From contig CM045763.1 in assembly GCA_025200525.1 (NCBI GenBank), forward strand, positions 157,486,246 to 157,550,245: 64,000 nt of DNA. Direction: 5' to 3'. The notes beneath the pieces are model-generated. The model had not been told where the DNA came from. It saw only the letters and a list, made by a program, of their open reading frames with translations, and did not search any database. The stretch comes from Camellia lanceoleosa (lineage: Eukaryota; Streptophyta; Magnoliopsida; Ericales; Theaceae). The translations under genes and the position numbers were made by a program. Positions within the stretch are counted from its first letter, which is position 1. Every line of letters starts with the position of its first letter. Below are positions 1-11,275 of this stretch, piece by piece.

Positions 1-1118
1 AGTTCTACGAATATTTATGTCGAACATATTTATTAGGGTGGTAGAATTTGTAATTTCTGACAAAACGATGTGACTTGTATTGTGTTATAGGGTTGACTGT
101 GCGATGATAGTGTGCTTCCTCATGAGACAATATGTGCAGAAAGTGGAAATTAATACCACTATGGATGGTTTGACGACTACTGCTTACCGTGCATCAATGG
201 TGAATACATTTGTAAATGATCCAGTCAGAGGGCTACGCGACAGGGCCATATGACACACGTTCAAATGTTGACTTCATTTTGGGATCCAGTCAGACAGTTA
301 ACTATTTTGGAGTTGATGAGTAAATCATTTTGAACAAAATGCAGATTCCTTGTTTAAGTTATTAGTAGTTATTGTTTTTGCTAAACAAAATAGTAGCTAT
401 TTAAGTTGGTTATAAGTTTTGGGGATGTACATATTATGTTTTGTGGGACATTGCTGTACATAGTGTTTAATCCCTGGAAATCCTTGAAACATGTTTGTGA
501 TTCTGTTTTCCATTCTGTGTGTTGAAATGGTATGCACTTAAATATTGTGTCAAGTTTGAGATGGTATTAGAGAATCTTCGTGCAATGTTAACATCAGTGC
601 TCTAACATTTGTGGTGATCGTATTAGACCATTTGTGGTATGTTATGGACTTTAGTAACGAATAAGCGTGTGATGGTATAACACATTTGTGTTACGAATTT
701 GATTTTAGTACTGACACAGGTATTGTTATACAATTGGGGCAAATAGGCAATTGGTGGTATTAGGCAGTTGTAACATTTGTGGTGCATGTGTAAATGACAT
801 TTGTTGTGCCTTGGTGGTATTAGGCAATTGTGAGCTGATTGCAGTACCCACACAGGAATGACACATGAAGGAATGTAGCAAAGGGGATACGTAACGTAAT
901 GACGCAGCGACACAAAAATACACACATACTAGTGTAATGCATGCAAGGTAATTTAATTCATGGCCATTTCTTTGTGTGATAATGAAACACAACACGTTGT
1001 CAATCACAAGTGAGGTGTTAATATATGAGGCCCTTTGAACAAATATTCGAATATGTTAAGGTATAACGTACACGCGGAACCGTCACACGTACACGCGGAA
1101 CCATCATCGTGATGCATA
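1..1118. other. Unclassified non-coding sequence
   Basis: No coding region is supported here. A motif of about 21 bp (TTGGTGGTATTAGGCA followed by RTTGT) occurs at about 749-770 and again at 812-833, so there is a short local repeat. This stretch lies downstream of the minus-strand transposase pseudogene and may include that element's 3' end, but I could not identify a terminal inverted repeat. Confidence 0.5.
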
Positions 1119-1565
1119 AATAGTGCACTCTTACGGAAAATTGTTGTTGGCCTCAACCACCAAATGTTATTTCCTGATGTCAAAAACAGGGGATGTAAAA
1201 CACATGGGATGTCTGCCCCCAAATACAACACTGCTGTCCCATTATACATTCTTCTAAACACACCAATGTGGAAATCCATTAACCAACATTACCTACACAA
1301 CCAATCCCAATAACACCACACCATCGAATGACTACTAAAACATTTTGATGTTTTAGTATAATTAGTGTCCTCTTATGGGAAATTGATGTTGGCCTAAACT
1401 ACCAAAGGTAATTACATGATGTGAAAAACAGGGGATGTAAAAACACATGGGATCTCTGTCTCCAAATACAGGGCTTCTATCCCATTATACATTATTCTAA
1501 ACAAACCAATTTTGAAACCCATTACCCAACACTACCTACACATCCAATCTCAATAACACAACCTC
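1119..1565. repeat. Tandem duplication, unit offset about 244 bp
   Basis: About 1121-1325 and 1365-1565 are diverged direct copies. Both contain CTCTTA, GGAAATTG.TGTTGGCC, AACAGGGGATGTAAAA, ACACATGGGAT and TCCCATTATACATT in the same order and spacing. The copies differ by scattered substitutions and small indels, so the duplication is not recent. No coding potential is evident. It may belong to the flank or terminal region of the neighbouring MULE. Confidence 0.75.
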
Positions 1566-1936
1566 CCGACTACCTAGATTCCCACATCGTGAAATCCATA
1601 ACACTACCTACATTCCTTCTTATGAAATCCATGTCAACACCAACAACCACAAGTCAATTAATAATGTAAAAAAGTAGGAACATTAAAAAACATGATTGCT
1701 TATCACACAAAGGGAAAGACGTAAAAGCAAGTCTAAAAATATGAAGATAGTAAATGTGGGTGCAAATAATTCCCCGAATCCGTAATGCATCGCCAACATG
1801 TTGACTAAATGTACCCCAAAAACATTTAAAAAGTTCGCTACAAATTATAAGGACAATTTATGAAAATGGTTAAATAGCTAGTGCAATGATAGAATGACTT
1901 GGGATGTAGATCAGTTCCGTATATGTACTCTCGTAT
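1566..1936. other. Non-coding sequence left of the transposase pseudogene
   Basis: AT-rich, with no recognised feature. Similarity to the sequence after the scaffold gap begins at about 1854. Confidence 0.5.
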
Positions 1937-4567
1937 CTAAATCGGCTCCTTGCATGTTTTCTTGTTGTGATTGCCCATCTTCCCACATCGTCCACACTGA
2001 ATACGTTGCACCACCTCCCCCCTAGATGGAATCCTCTTCCGCTTCGGCCTCCCAGGTGGACGCTTCACAACGGGCGGTGCTATGAGGTAATCAGTGTGCG
2101 TGGCGATGGGTTTTTCAACTGTTGGAATAGGGTGAATGGACTCGGAATATGATGCCTTGAACTCGGAAACATGGTAATAAGGTTCAATGGAATCATATAT
2201 ATTTCTTCCGCTATTCCGAAATGACACCATTGCATGTGAACAGGGAAACCCATTCACCTGCCACTGACAACATTAACAAGTACGCCTGTTGACGTCAACC
2301 AAAACCGATGGATGCGAGTGCACCTCATACACATTATCGTCGGCTTGGCTTACAATCCATGGCCTGCTGGTTTTGTACTCGGCCTCCAATTTCTTCTCCA
2401 TCTTTGGACATAGTTGGCCAACCCATTTGTTACCTTTCACCCGGCGCTTTGACATTTGCTCCATAGTTTGTCCCCTAATAGCATCAACCAACTGCGTAAT
2501 AGGAAGGTGGTGTGCTTCGCGAATCCAGTTATTGAACGACTCAGCAGCGTTTGACGACATCTCCCCGTAATGCCTACCACTGCCCACAACACAATCAACT
2601 GCAAACATTGCGTGGGTGTTGGAAAAAAATGTAACAACCGAATAATTAAAAACATGTCCGTACCCGAAGTGCGCATTGGCCCAATGTTTTGGATCCAAAT
2701 CTTTCAGAAACTCGCCAATAACAGCCGGACTACACAATTTCAAGACCTCAATCTTCTGGTTGAAGCAAGTGACGGGGAGTGCGTACGCACATTCGCGTAA
2801 CTTGCGCATGAGTCCTAATTTCTGCTCGGCATTGACGTATTTCATTCGGTTTCTCAAATTCATTTGAAGATGTACGAGGCAAAACGCATGATGTGCCAAT
2901 GGAAAAACTTTTGACATGGATTGTAACAACCCAATGTGACGATCAGAAACAAATGTCAAATTCTGACCATGATCAACAACCTCCGACAATTGCCGAAGAA
3001 ACCACTCCCAGTTTGTTGCGTTCTCAGAATCAACAATGGCAAACGCGACTGGGAACAAACCTGTTTATGATTAGTATGGCGATAAAAAACAACACCACAT
3101 CCACACAAACCCCCAATAAAATTTAGCACACCAAACCGTAGGAAAAACAACAACAAAAAAGAAATGGAAGAGTACAGATTGTGTGATATTAATAAAACAA
3201 ACTATGTATAAAGTTTCCCCACAAACCAGCTGCAATTAAACCCCCAATGTAAGACCGAAATTTAAAAAGAAAAACCCCCACCAGTAATTCGTTGAAATGT
3301 CAGCATAGATTGTGACATTACAAAGCAATATGTATATGTATATATGCATTATACACAACCCATCTGTCATCACCCCCATGACACATTACCCTTATTTGAA
3401 ATAATATTTAAAGACAGCAGTGTGATTGAATGTAACAAAGTTGAATACGCAAAACACATTACCTTGGTTCCCATCCTTCGCAGTAGCCGCAAGTAAATTC
3501 CCCTTGAACCGGCCCTTGAGAAATGTACCGTCAAGAAATAACAACGGGAGACAATGCTTGAATCCATTTATGCAAGCGCGAAATGATATGAAATACGGAA
3601 CAAATCTTCCGGTTTGCTGCTAAAATTCGAGGTTGATATAGCTGTTTGGGTTATTTTCCATCATAGCATCACTGTACCATCTAAGCTGATCGAAGGAAAC
3701 AGCATGGTCACCATATACTTCACTCCTCGCTTGCTCAACACCAAGCCAAGCAACACGGTAACTAATATCCAGGCCATAATCGTTTTTCAAACCAAAAACA
3801 ACGTCAGTGGGCCGTGTTAATGGCTGAGCACGCACACGATCCGCAACAACATCGGCCACCAAATCAGACCCGGTACGTGGGTTTCTGGACATATGAACGG
3901 CAGCACCACATGTGTGTACACTCCTAAACCTCTTCAGACAAAAAACACTTGTGGATGCGAACACCCTGGCATGTACCGACCAAGAATAGCCTGTTGACCC
4001 TGCAAACTTACAAACAGCTGTAACACGCACTGAATCATTCTTCACGTATTTGAACTGAAAACCACACTCGACAGCGTATTTGGAAAGGACGGTCCGAAAT
4101 TCATCAGCCCCACCAGTAAAACACTGACCCACATTTGTAACGCCGCTTGCCCACCCAGACGATAGGTATGTCTTGGACCTATGCTGACAATACGATTGTA
4201 ACAGATCCGTCCGGTCATCCAACCCGAACATTCCATAACCCGGGGCCTTGCTGCCAGAGTTAGCCATACACACTCCGTCCCCAGCATTGCCCCCGTCCCC
4301 CCCATTTCGTAATTGAATAATTACATCGACATGATCGAGACCAAAAAACCTCGCAAGAGAAAACATATTCCGAACATCCTCATCGCACAAGACACAGAAC
4401 TTGTTATATCCAGGAACTTCAATGAATAATATGACCATCTCGGAGTCCAGGCCTTCAAACTTCCTGCATATCCCACTGATCAAATCCGCGAACGTCAACG
4501 CTTGATGAAGACGAATGACGGCATTCGTTCGTCTGTAAGAACATAATATCAACACAGCACCCTCCAT
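1937..4567 (-). pseudogene. Mutator-like (MULE/MuDR family) transposase pseudogene
   Basis: This would encode a cut-and-paste DNA transposase of about 742 residues from two exons: 4567-3463 and 3060-1937. In order there are an N-terminal regulatory-like region, the plant MuDR zinc-finger region (CxxR-FRSVHTCG, about residues 165-240), the transposase core with FLDGTFLKG (first Asp), VSDRHIGL (second Asp) and AAESFNNWI (Glu), a SWIM finger (NGFPCSHA), and a C-terminal zinc knuckle CGRCGKMGNHNKKTC. The knuckle spacing is CX2CX5HX4C, one residue longer than the common CX2CX4HX4C. Two in-frame stops break it: TAG at 3622-3620 just before the core, and TAA at 2275-2273 inside the SWIM finger. No frameshift separates the pieces. 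The 402-bp gap has good splice sites and joins the frame. The start is the first ATG of the long N-terminal frame. Target duplication and terminal repeats were not found, so the full element size is unknown. It is probably immobile unless read-through occurs. Confidence 0.88.
3061..3462 (-). other. Probable intron of the MULE transposase
   Basis: On the minus strand the exon ends CAAG, the intron starts GTAATG and ends AAACAG, and the next exon starts GTTTGTTCCC. Removing these 402 bp joins the FLDGTFLKG segment to the FPVAFAIVDSE segment in frame at a glycine codon. That is the order expected within the MULE core. The call rests on frame and splice consensus, not on transcript data. Confidence 0.75.
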
Positions 4568-5411
4568 TCCAGCCTAATAAAACCTCAATTAGAAATTGAG
4601 AGTTGCAGCACCGGGCAATGTACAATTCCAAGCGTTGACCTCAACACTGCAATAGAGGTGTGAATGAACAAACTTACAAAAAAACACCAAAAAACCCTAT
4701 GCAAAAACATCCACGGGAGATGGAACAAAGTCCCCGTAAATCACTCCAACTAAACACGGGAATAACGTAATGTACATATACGTTCCCCCACAAATGTGGC
4801 GCACATCAGCAACCCAACAACTATGGAATCCAAACATAAGAAGGATAGAAATGTAAAATCCAAACATACCAAATCAAATACAAATATTCCAAACAATCAA
4901 ATAGGACTGGACGGTTCATAAGAAAACATTAAGGACTAATTGAAGCAACAGTTCTACAATTAGGATTTATCAGTAAATTTTCCTATATATATATTGTAAA
5001 AAATAAATAATTAGTATGATTTTAATAATGTTTTAAAAAAAACAATTAGACCCGCTCATAGGAGTACAAATATCAAATTAACTTGATTTTTTTTTATATA
5101 AATGATATGTTGGATAAATCTCCCACATGGACTCTCAATCGGACTATTGTTGCATAGGGACAACAGTAACGCCAAATCACACCGAGTGTGATAGTAAACA
5201 TTGGCCAAAGTCTTGCTTTTTCATTATTTTTATTTATTTAATAATGTCATGATAATTATATTTATTTATTATCTCATATATTATCACTAGATTATATAAT
5301 TTAATGAATTTTCACACTCATGTTAGGTATTAATGTAGTAATGGAATATAATATGATAAAAATATAAATGAAGTGATCATAATTTATTATTTATTTGTTT
5401 ATTATTTGGGT
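4568..5411. other. AT-rich non-coding sequence upstream of the MULE transposase
   Basis: This contains the presumptive 5' leader and promoter side of the minus-strand transposase, then AT-rich DNA. No clear terminal inverted repeat, core promoter or gene was found. Confidence 0.5.
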
Positions 5412-5420
5412 ATGAATGTA

Positions 5421-5757
5421 GAGTTTTTTTTTTTTTAATATTCTAAAAAAAAATAATTTAGAGCAGTGACACACTTTTTAAATTATTTAGAAAACTAACC
5501 TAATTTTTAAAATCGCATTTTGAAAATGTAATTTTAAATTGAAAATGTAATATATCTTAGTGAAATCTATATCATCATAAAATTGTATTTTCAACATACA
5601 ATTTCAAGTTAAAATTGCATGTTGAAAATGTAATTTTAATTTAAAATTATATTTTCAAAATGTGATTTTAAAAAGCAGATCAATTTTCTAAAAAGTTTGA
5701 AAAGTGAATCAATTTCCTAAATTATTATTTTTTTTAAAATATTAAAAAAAAAAACTC
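5421..5757. mobile_element. MITE with long inverted repeats, MULE-like
   Basis: The 337-bp AT-rich element starts GAGTTTTTTTT and ends AAAAAAAACTC. Its two halves are inverted copies for well over 100 bp; the TTTTGAAAATGTAATTTTAAATT motif region and its inverse are central. It is flanked by ATGAATGTA (5412-5420) and ATGAATCTA (5758-5766), a 9-bp target duplication with one mismatch, which fits the Mutator superfamily. It has no coding capacity. A second copy at 54103-54421 lies in the large duplicated segment. Confidence 0.8.
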
Positions 5758-5766
5758 ATGAATCTA

Positions 5767-6084
5767 AGATACATTACATATTTCTGTTTCTGTCCCTGTC
5801 TTTATTCTCTACTTCATCTTAGCCCTACAAACAAACACGTGGTTCAACTCATCTAAAAAGTCTCTTGAAAATTTCTGAAGTGACCAATTTGGGGACTGCT
5901 TGGCCAAGCTTTCCGTATTTTCCCATTCACTGAATTCTGCCCTAGTTATTCCAACAACCATTTACACTATTTACTTTTATTTACTTTTAGTGAGTCTTTG
6001 ATTACCACTTCCATTAACCATTCCACTAAACAAATGCTTTATTTATTTTATCTCTCTCTCTCTCTTGTATTTTTTTTTTTTCAA
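5767..6084. other. Spacer with (CT)n
   Basis: Non-coding. It includes a short (TC)n run at about 6050-6065 and a T-run. It separates the MITE from repeat block X and is not seen in front of block X copies B or C, so it may be the pre-existing flank. Confidence 0.5.
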
Positions 6085-6435
6085 GGGAATAATACTATGG
6101 TGCACATCATAAAAAAGATATCTACCATATGTAAGTTATAACATTTATAGATTTGACTATCACAAATGTCATAATTCAATACTATCAAGAGTTATAACTT
6201 AAAAAAAAAGAAGAAGTTATAATCAAATATCATTTAAGATATAATCAAAGAACTCTTAAGTCATAACCAAAATAATGTCATAACCAATTACAATAAACAC
6301 AAAAGACATAACCAAGAGTGCATATGGTAAACCCAATAGAATTTTCATTTTTAAAGACCATAGTACACCAAAAAATTAAGAATTATATCAAGACTGACCA
6401 TAATAGTGTAATAGATTACAAAATATTGATTTAAG

Positions 6436-6585
6436 ATTGTGTTTGAATCTTAAATTTGCGTAGAAATTTTAGAAGAGAAAATAAAATGAAATGAAAAAAG
6501 AGAAATGAAGTGGAAGTTAATTTTTTTAATCTTTTTTTCTTTTCTCTTTACAAATTCTTTCATAAATTTAAGATTTAAACACAAT
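6436..6585. repeat. Hairpin (MITE-like) module within block X
   Basis: ATTGTGTTTGAATCTTAAAT on the left is matched by its inverse (ATTTAAGATTTAAACACAAT) on the right, with a purine-rich left arm and a pyrimidine-rich right arm. The arms are about 45-50 bp. The same module occurs at about 20147-20285 and 23173-23310. No clear target duplication is visible, so this may be an old MITE or a fold-back fragment. Confidence 0.55.
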
Positions 6586-6597
6586 TTTTTAGTATAT

Positions 6598-6919
6598 ATC
6601 ATACTCACCTGCCCTAAGGTTTGGAGAAAATGTAATTAGTCCCACACTTCGTCATATTATACTGACCTCCCTTTCAATATGCTTAAAACTACTAAAATGC
6701 AAATGATGGATAGACATTGAAATAAATAAAGATATGTACATATTTTAGTTAAAAATAAATAATAATATTATTTTTTCATTTATACGACTAAAAAAGTATG
6801 AAAAAGACTTAACTGTGATGTGAACTAAAACTTCAAGGAAGACTAGTATAATTGTATCAAAAATGTAAAAAATAATTGGATTTCTTCAAACCCCATGAGA
6901 GTGAGTATAATTTAACCCC
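6598..6919. repeat. Second hairpin (MITE-like) module within block X
   Basis: The left end reads ATATCATACTCACCTGCCCT followed by AAGGTTTGGAGAAAAT. The right end read in reverse gives TTAAATTATACTCACTCTCA followed by TGGGGTTTGAAGAAAT. These imperfect terminal inverted repeats of about 35 bp enclose about 320 bp. Copies lie at about 20295-20615 and 23320-23640. It has no coding capacity. Confidence 0.55.
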
Positions 6920-8256
6920 GCCACCCTCTTTCTTTTTTGATGTTTCTGATTTGAAAAAGTTGGCTAATTTTGCAAAATCATTGAGTTGAATAGTCGAGCA
7001 ACATGGGTAGCATTTATAATCCATATATCTTGTATATTGTTAACACATTACCATCAACAAGAATGGACCTAGTGGGACAGAAGAGGTGATCGTTCCTAAT
7101 ACGATTTAAAATTTTTTTGTTATTATAATAGTATTAATATAATAATTTCTAAATTATAAAGGTTCCTTTTTTTTTTTTTTTTTTTTGCAAATTTTAAATG
7201 GTCATTCTCTCATTTTTTTTAAAAAAAAAAAAATTGGGTAAATTACATTGACACCTCTGAGGCTTATATTTATTACAGTTCTCCCCTCACATTTTGAAAA
7301 TTACATCCCCTTCCCTGAGATTTAAAGTTTCATTACAGATTACTCCCTTCAACAATTTAATTTTTTTAAATACCAATTTTTCCCTCACTGGATAAATTAC
7401 ATTGATACCCCTCATATTTTAGAAATTACAAGCCCCTCCCCAAGGTTTAAAATAGCATTACCAATTGTCCCCTTGGTTAGTATTAGTTGAAAAATAAATT
7501 CATTGAAAAAAAAAAAATTAATTGGAAAAAAAAATTAATTGGAAAAAATTTTGTTCATCAAATTTTTAAATTTCTGTTTAAAAACCAGCGTAAATTCATT
7601 TTTGAATTTATGTTTTTTCTTCAAATTTACAAACTGAAACAACTATTTATAAACCAAAAAAATTATCAATCAAGTTTTTATGACTTTTTAAAAATTTTTG
7701 TAAGTATAAATTAAAAACTGAAAACGAAATGGTTACCAAACAGGCCTCAGATGGTAAAAATGTCATATAATTAACAAATAATTAAATAAGTTACCAACGT
7801 AAGAAATGACTTATCAAAAGATTCTTAGGCTATGTATGGTTTGATTTTTGAAATTTTTTTTAAAAAATTAAAAATTAATTTGGTTAAGAAATAAAAAATA
7901 AAAAATAATTATCATTTTTATATAATTTTTATCTTTCGAATGTAATAAACATAAACTTCAAGGGGTGTCAGTGTAATTTTTATCTTATGTTGGTTTTTAA
8001 AAGGAAATTTAAAATTTTGACTAACAAATTTTTTTTCAATTAATTTATTTTTCAACTAATACTAACCGAGGGGGCAATTGGTAATGCTAATTTAAACCTT
8101 GGGAAGGGGATTGTAATTTCTAAAATGTGAGGGCTGTTAATGTAATTTACGCAAAGAGGGCAAAATTGGTATTTAAAAAAATTTAATTGCTAGGGGGAGC
8201 AATCTGTAATGAAACTTTAAACCTTAGGGAATGTAATTTCCAAAAGGCGGAGGAGG

Positions 8257-8261
8257 GGAAC
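8257..8261. repeat. Target site duplication GGAAC (left)
   Basis: GGAAC directly precedes the 5' LTR and recurs at 18391-18395 directly after the 3' LTR. A 5-bp duplication is normal for Ty3/gypsy integration. Confidence 0.85.
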
Positions 8262-8664
8262 TGTAATAACCCAACTCTCTTATATGCTTTACATCTCTAG
8301 TTATATGAGTAATTACATGTTTAATGTGAAATTCCATGTGGAGTTGTGCTTTCATCATGAATTATTTGATTATGACATTCTATCTATTGGTTATTGGAGA
8401 AAATCTGTTAAAATTAAGACGTTTGGACTTGAAATTGAAAGCCTTAGGGGCGCGACAACCCGAAATTGACTTTACATTTGTAATTAGCATAATTTTTAGG
8501 ACATAATATAAATTTTCGCAAAAATTTAATTCGTAACGAATTAATTGATGAAATTTAGGCCCATTACCTTAACTAAAGAGCCTTAGTAGATATAAGAAAT
8601 ATATGGATGACTCTAGATGACTTAGTGGAAGCAACTCTACATATCTCTTCATAGAGAATTTTGA

Positions 8665-8667
<3 letters not shown>

Positions 8668-8701
<34 letters not shown>
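8668..8701. repeat. (GA)n microsatellite in the 5' LTR
   Basis: About 16 GA units. The homologous run in the 3' LTR (16484-16531) is longer, and in the post-gap copy (about 57314-57332) it is shorter and interrupted. Confidence 0.9.
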
Positions 8702-8704
<3 letters not shown>

Positions 8705-9250
8705 GAAAAGGTCAAACTAGACTTGGACATTGAAGAAGCTGCTAGGGGAATTTGAGGAATACAACTTAAAGTGAGTATAGATCACTAGTAAACTCTCAAT
8801 TTCTCTTCAATTGGCTTGAATTGAGCTTTGAAATGAAGCATCATCCATGAAAAACTAGGGTTATTATTGTGAATAATTAAATCTCATAAATGATCATGTA
8901 TCTCTTGGATATGTGTGATGGAAAACTTGATCTCTTTATGTTATGTTGATTTGCTTTGAATTGAGAGAAATTGTGCCTAATCTCACCCTTTTGCAGGCTT
9001 GAACTCATGTAAAAATGGATACATATGTATATGTATACATACCTACATAAAGAGAATAAGGGAATCATGGAAATTAGAGGTGTAAAGGCCCAATTAAAAC
9101 AAGTCTTGATCTTAATGGGCTAGAATTTCATGTTTATGTGCTTATATGTTATGTTTTTAAAGTAAATTTCACTTGATTTTGGCTATGTAACTATTCCTGG
9201 CAAGCTTTGGATTGTTGAAGTTTCGGACAGAAAAACAATAGCCAAAACTG

Positions 9251-9359
9251 CACGTGCAGGGATCACAGCTGCACGTGCAAAAAATAGGGGTGAAGGACTG
9301 ATTTACACTGCAATAAAAGCACGTGCAGACTGCACGTGCGGTGGGGACTTTTGCACGTG
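9251..9359. promoter_or_regulatory. Cluster of five CACGTG (G-box) palindromes in the LTR
   Basis: CACGTG occurs at 9251, 9272, 9320, 9333 and 9354, mostly inside GCACGTGC. The chance rate for a 6-mer is far below five in 109 bp. CACGTG is the core site for plant bHLH and bZIP factors, including light- and ABA-response factors. A role as an enhancer in U3 is inference. The same cluster is expanded in the 3' LTR and scrambled in the post-gap copy. Confidence 0.6.
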
Positions 9360-9736
9360 CAGCTAAAGCTGGAGAATTCTGTTCATTTCTTTCGCTCTGT
9401 TTGACCCTCAGAATGTGTTAATATATCCATTTGATCTTTCTATAATGCATTTAATTACACAGAATTTAGTAAATCGAATAGTTGAGAAATAAGAGGAAAC
9501 AAAGGAAAAGTGAGGTACTTACGAGTTGTGTGCTATGTGTAGGGCACATATAGGAGGGGACTATCGTTCATCCGCATCACAGTGAATGATAGTAGTATAA
9601 TGACATATTTCTTGTATTCATACATGTTATGCAATACTTAATTCACTCTTTTAGTAAATGACTTATGTTATATGAGTTATGTTTGATGGAGCAATTGGAA
9701 TGATTGAACATTGACATATGAGATATGAACCCAAGG

Positions 9737-9945
9737 TCGTTCTGTTGTGCTATAATAATGGGCCTAAGACCGTTTTGTATTTCATTGGGCCTAAGGCCGT
9801 TTTGCTATAATAATGGGCCTAAGGCCGTTTTGTATTCCGTTGGGCCCAAGGCTGTTTTGTTATAATAATGGGCCAAAGGCCGTTTTGTATTCTGTTGGGC
9901 GTAAGGCCGTTCAGTCTTATATGGGCCCGAGGCCGTTCAAAAAAG
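9737..9945. repeat. Minisatellite of GGCCTAAGGCC units in the LTR
   Basis: About seven units of 27-28 bp share TGGGCCTAAGGCCGTTTTG and alternate between TATTCCGT-like and CTATAATAA-like spacers. The core GGCCTAAGGCC is nearly self-complementary. The 3' LTR has fewer units (about 17735-17830), so copy number differs between the two LTRs. Confidence 0.85.
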
Positions 9946-10493
9946 GAAATAAGAATAAGACCAACTTGTGATTTACGAATATGCACCGATTATATTCGCA
10001 TTTTAACTGTTTGTGTTGCTATCATTCACTGAGCCTTGCTCACTCCATTTTTATGGATGTTTTGTAGGTAATCATCCCGCGGGACAACCTTAGGTCAGCC
10101 CATGAGCCTTTTGCTGGACCCGTTTTGCTGAGTCACCTGAAGTGACTCTTTTGTTTTACTTTTGCGAAATCCATATAATGGCATGTTTTGTCGATTTTTG
10201 TTTGGGGAAATAGACTCATATATATATATATATATATCGTCAATACTTAACTTTTGAGTTGTTACCCTTTTACAAATTCAATGAATATGAATGGTGTATG
10301 GAATGTTATGTATTTATGCATGGTGATGCGTTAAGATCCTGGCTTTTAGACAAAGCTCAATGAATGTTTTATTCTGCTATTATTTTGCATCTGTTCAGGC
10401 CCCAATATTGAGTAATTTAAGACAACAAAGTTGAGGCCTAAGGTCAGGCCGGTCATTTCCAAACTTTTAGAGGTAGGTTTGGGTCGTGACAGT

Positions 10494-10505
10494 TGGTATC
10501 AGAGC
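10494..10505 (+). other. Primer-binding site (tRNA-Met)
   Basis: TGGTATCAGAGC lies three bases after the 5' LTR. It is complementary to the 3' end of plant initiator tRNA-Met, the usual minus-strand primer for this group. A non-coding leader follows to the gag ATG at 10716. In the post-gap copy the site reads TGGTATCGAGC, with one base missing. Confidence 0.9.
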
Positions 10506-10715
10506 ACTTGTTGCTACCTTACACACGAGTTTATTGAGCTTTAGGGCGTTTGGAAAAGATTTAAGTTACATGCATGTGACTTTTGGTGCATACAAAATGA
10601 TATGTAACAGCTAGATTGTACATGCAATAATCACTGATATGTATTTTGGTAATGACTATGGTCCATGTCTACTTATGTATTTTTGTATGTGTTATAACTA
10701 ACTGTTATGTAGATC

Positions 10716-11275
10716 ATGGTGAGGACAAGAATAGACGATCTAGAATATTCCACCTCTGTACGGTTGGATAGGATAGAAATGATGATTATGGAGATGATAG
10801 AAACCTTGAGGCAACAACAGCAGCAGCAACAACCACCACTACCAGTACCCGTACCACTACCAGAGGTACAAGATTACCAAGCCGAGGATCGAACAATTAC
10901 CCTCACGAAGGAATTCAAAAAGATGAAGCCGCTCTCGTTCAAAGGGGGAATTAAACCAATGAAAGCAGAAGCGTGGGTGTTGGGTATAGAAAAGTTATTT
11001 GAGGTTTTTCTTTGTACTGAAGCCCAAAAAGTGCAACTTGCTGCCTTCACTCTTAAAGACAAAGCACGGAAGTGGTGGATGCTCACAAGAACTGCACATC
11101 AAGGGTTAACATGGGCTAGATTTTTGGAGCTGTTCTATGAAAAGTATTTCCTCCAATGTATGCGAGACAAGAAAGTGACCGAGTTTGAGACCTTGAGACA
11201 AGGGAACAGGACTGTTGCAGAGTATGAGGCGCAATTTGTTGAATTAGCCCATTTCACACCACATATGGTGGACAC
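10716..11275 (+). pseudogene. gag, N-terminal part (capsid region), interrupted
   Basis: This encodes the start of the retrotransposon structural protein. From the ATG at 10716 there is a basic and polar N terminus with a Gln run (about residues 32-38), then the retrotransposon gag fold signature: PLSFKGG, AEAWVLGIEKLF, ARKWW, TWARFLELFYEKYF and EYEAQFVELAHF. The frame runs straight into the hAT element at 11276 and stops inside it at 11549, so the open frame past 11275 is not gag. The net inserted length (862 bp) shifts the frame by one base, which is exactly the frame in which gag resumes at 12138. This indicates gag was open here when the insertion occurred. Confidence 0.88.

Larger units (their letters stand above)
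8262..10490 (+). repeat. 5' LTR of the Ty3/gypsy element
   Basis: It starts TGTAATAACC and ends TCGTGAC, or GTGACA if the next base is counted. At 2,229 bp it aligns with the 3' LTR along its length. It contains a GA microsatellite (8668-8701), five CACGTG palindromes (9251-9359), a GGCCTAAGGCC minisatellite (9737-9945) and a TA run (10218-10239). Candidate core promoter sequences lie downstream of the palindromes (TTAATATATCC near 9418). It lacks an insertion present in the 3' LTR and keeps about 25 bp that the 3' LTR lost near 16255. Confidence 0.92.

Noticed and set aside
1..5411. Terminal inverted repeats of the MULE
   Set aside because: I compared the flanks by eye and found no convincing pair, so element boundaries are not given.
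7487..7714. Lys- and Phe-rich open frame
   Set aside because: Low-complexity A/T sequence inside the fold-back element, with biased composition only.
8877..9068. Open frame on the minus strand repeated in both LTRs (also 16707-16898)
   Set aside because: Conserved only because the two LTRs are copies of each other. Short and antisense to the element.
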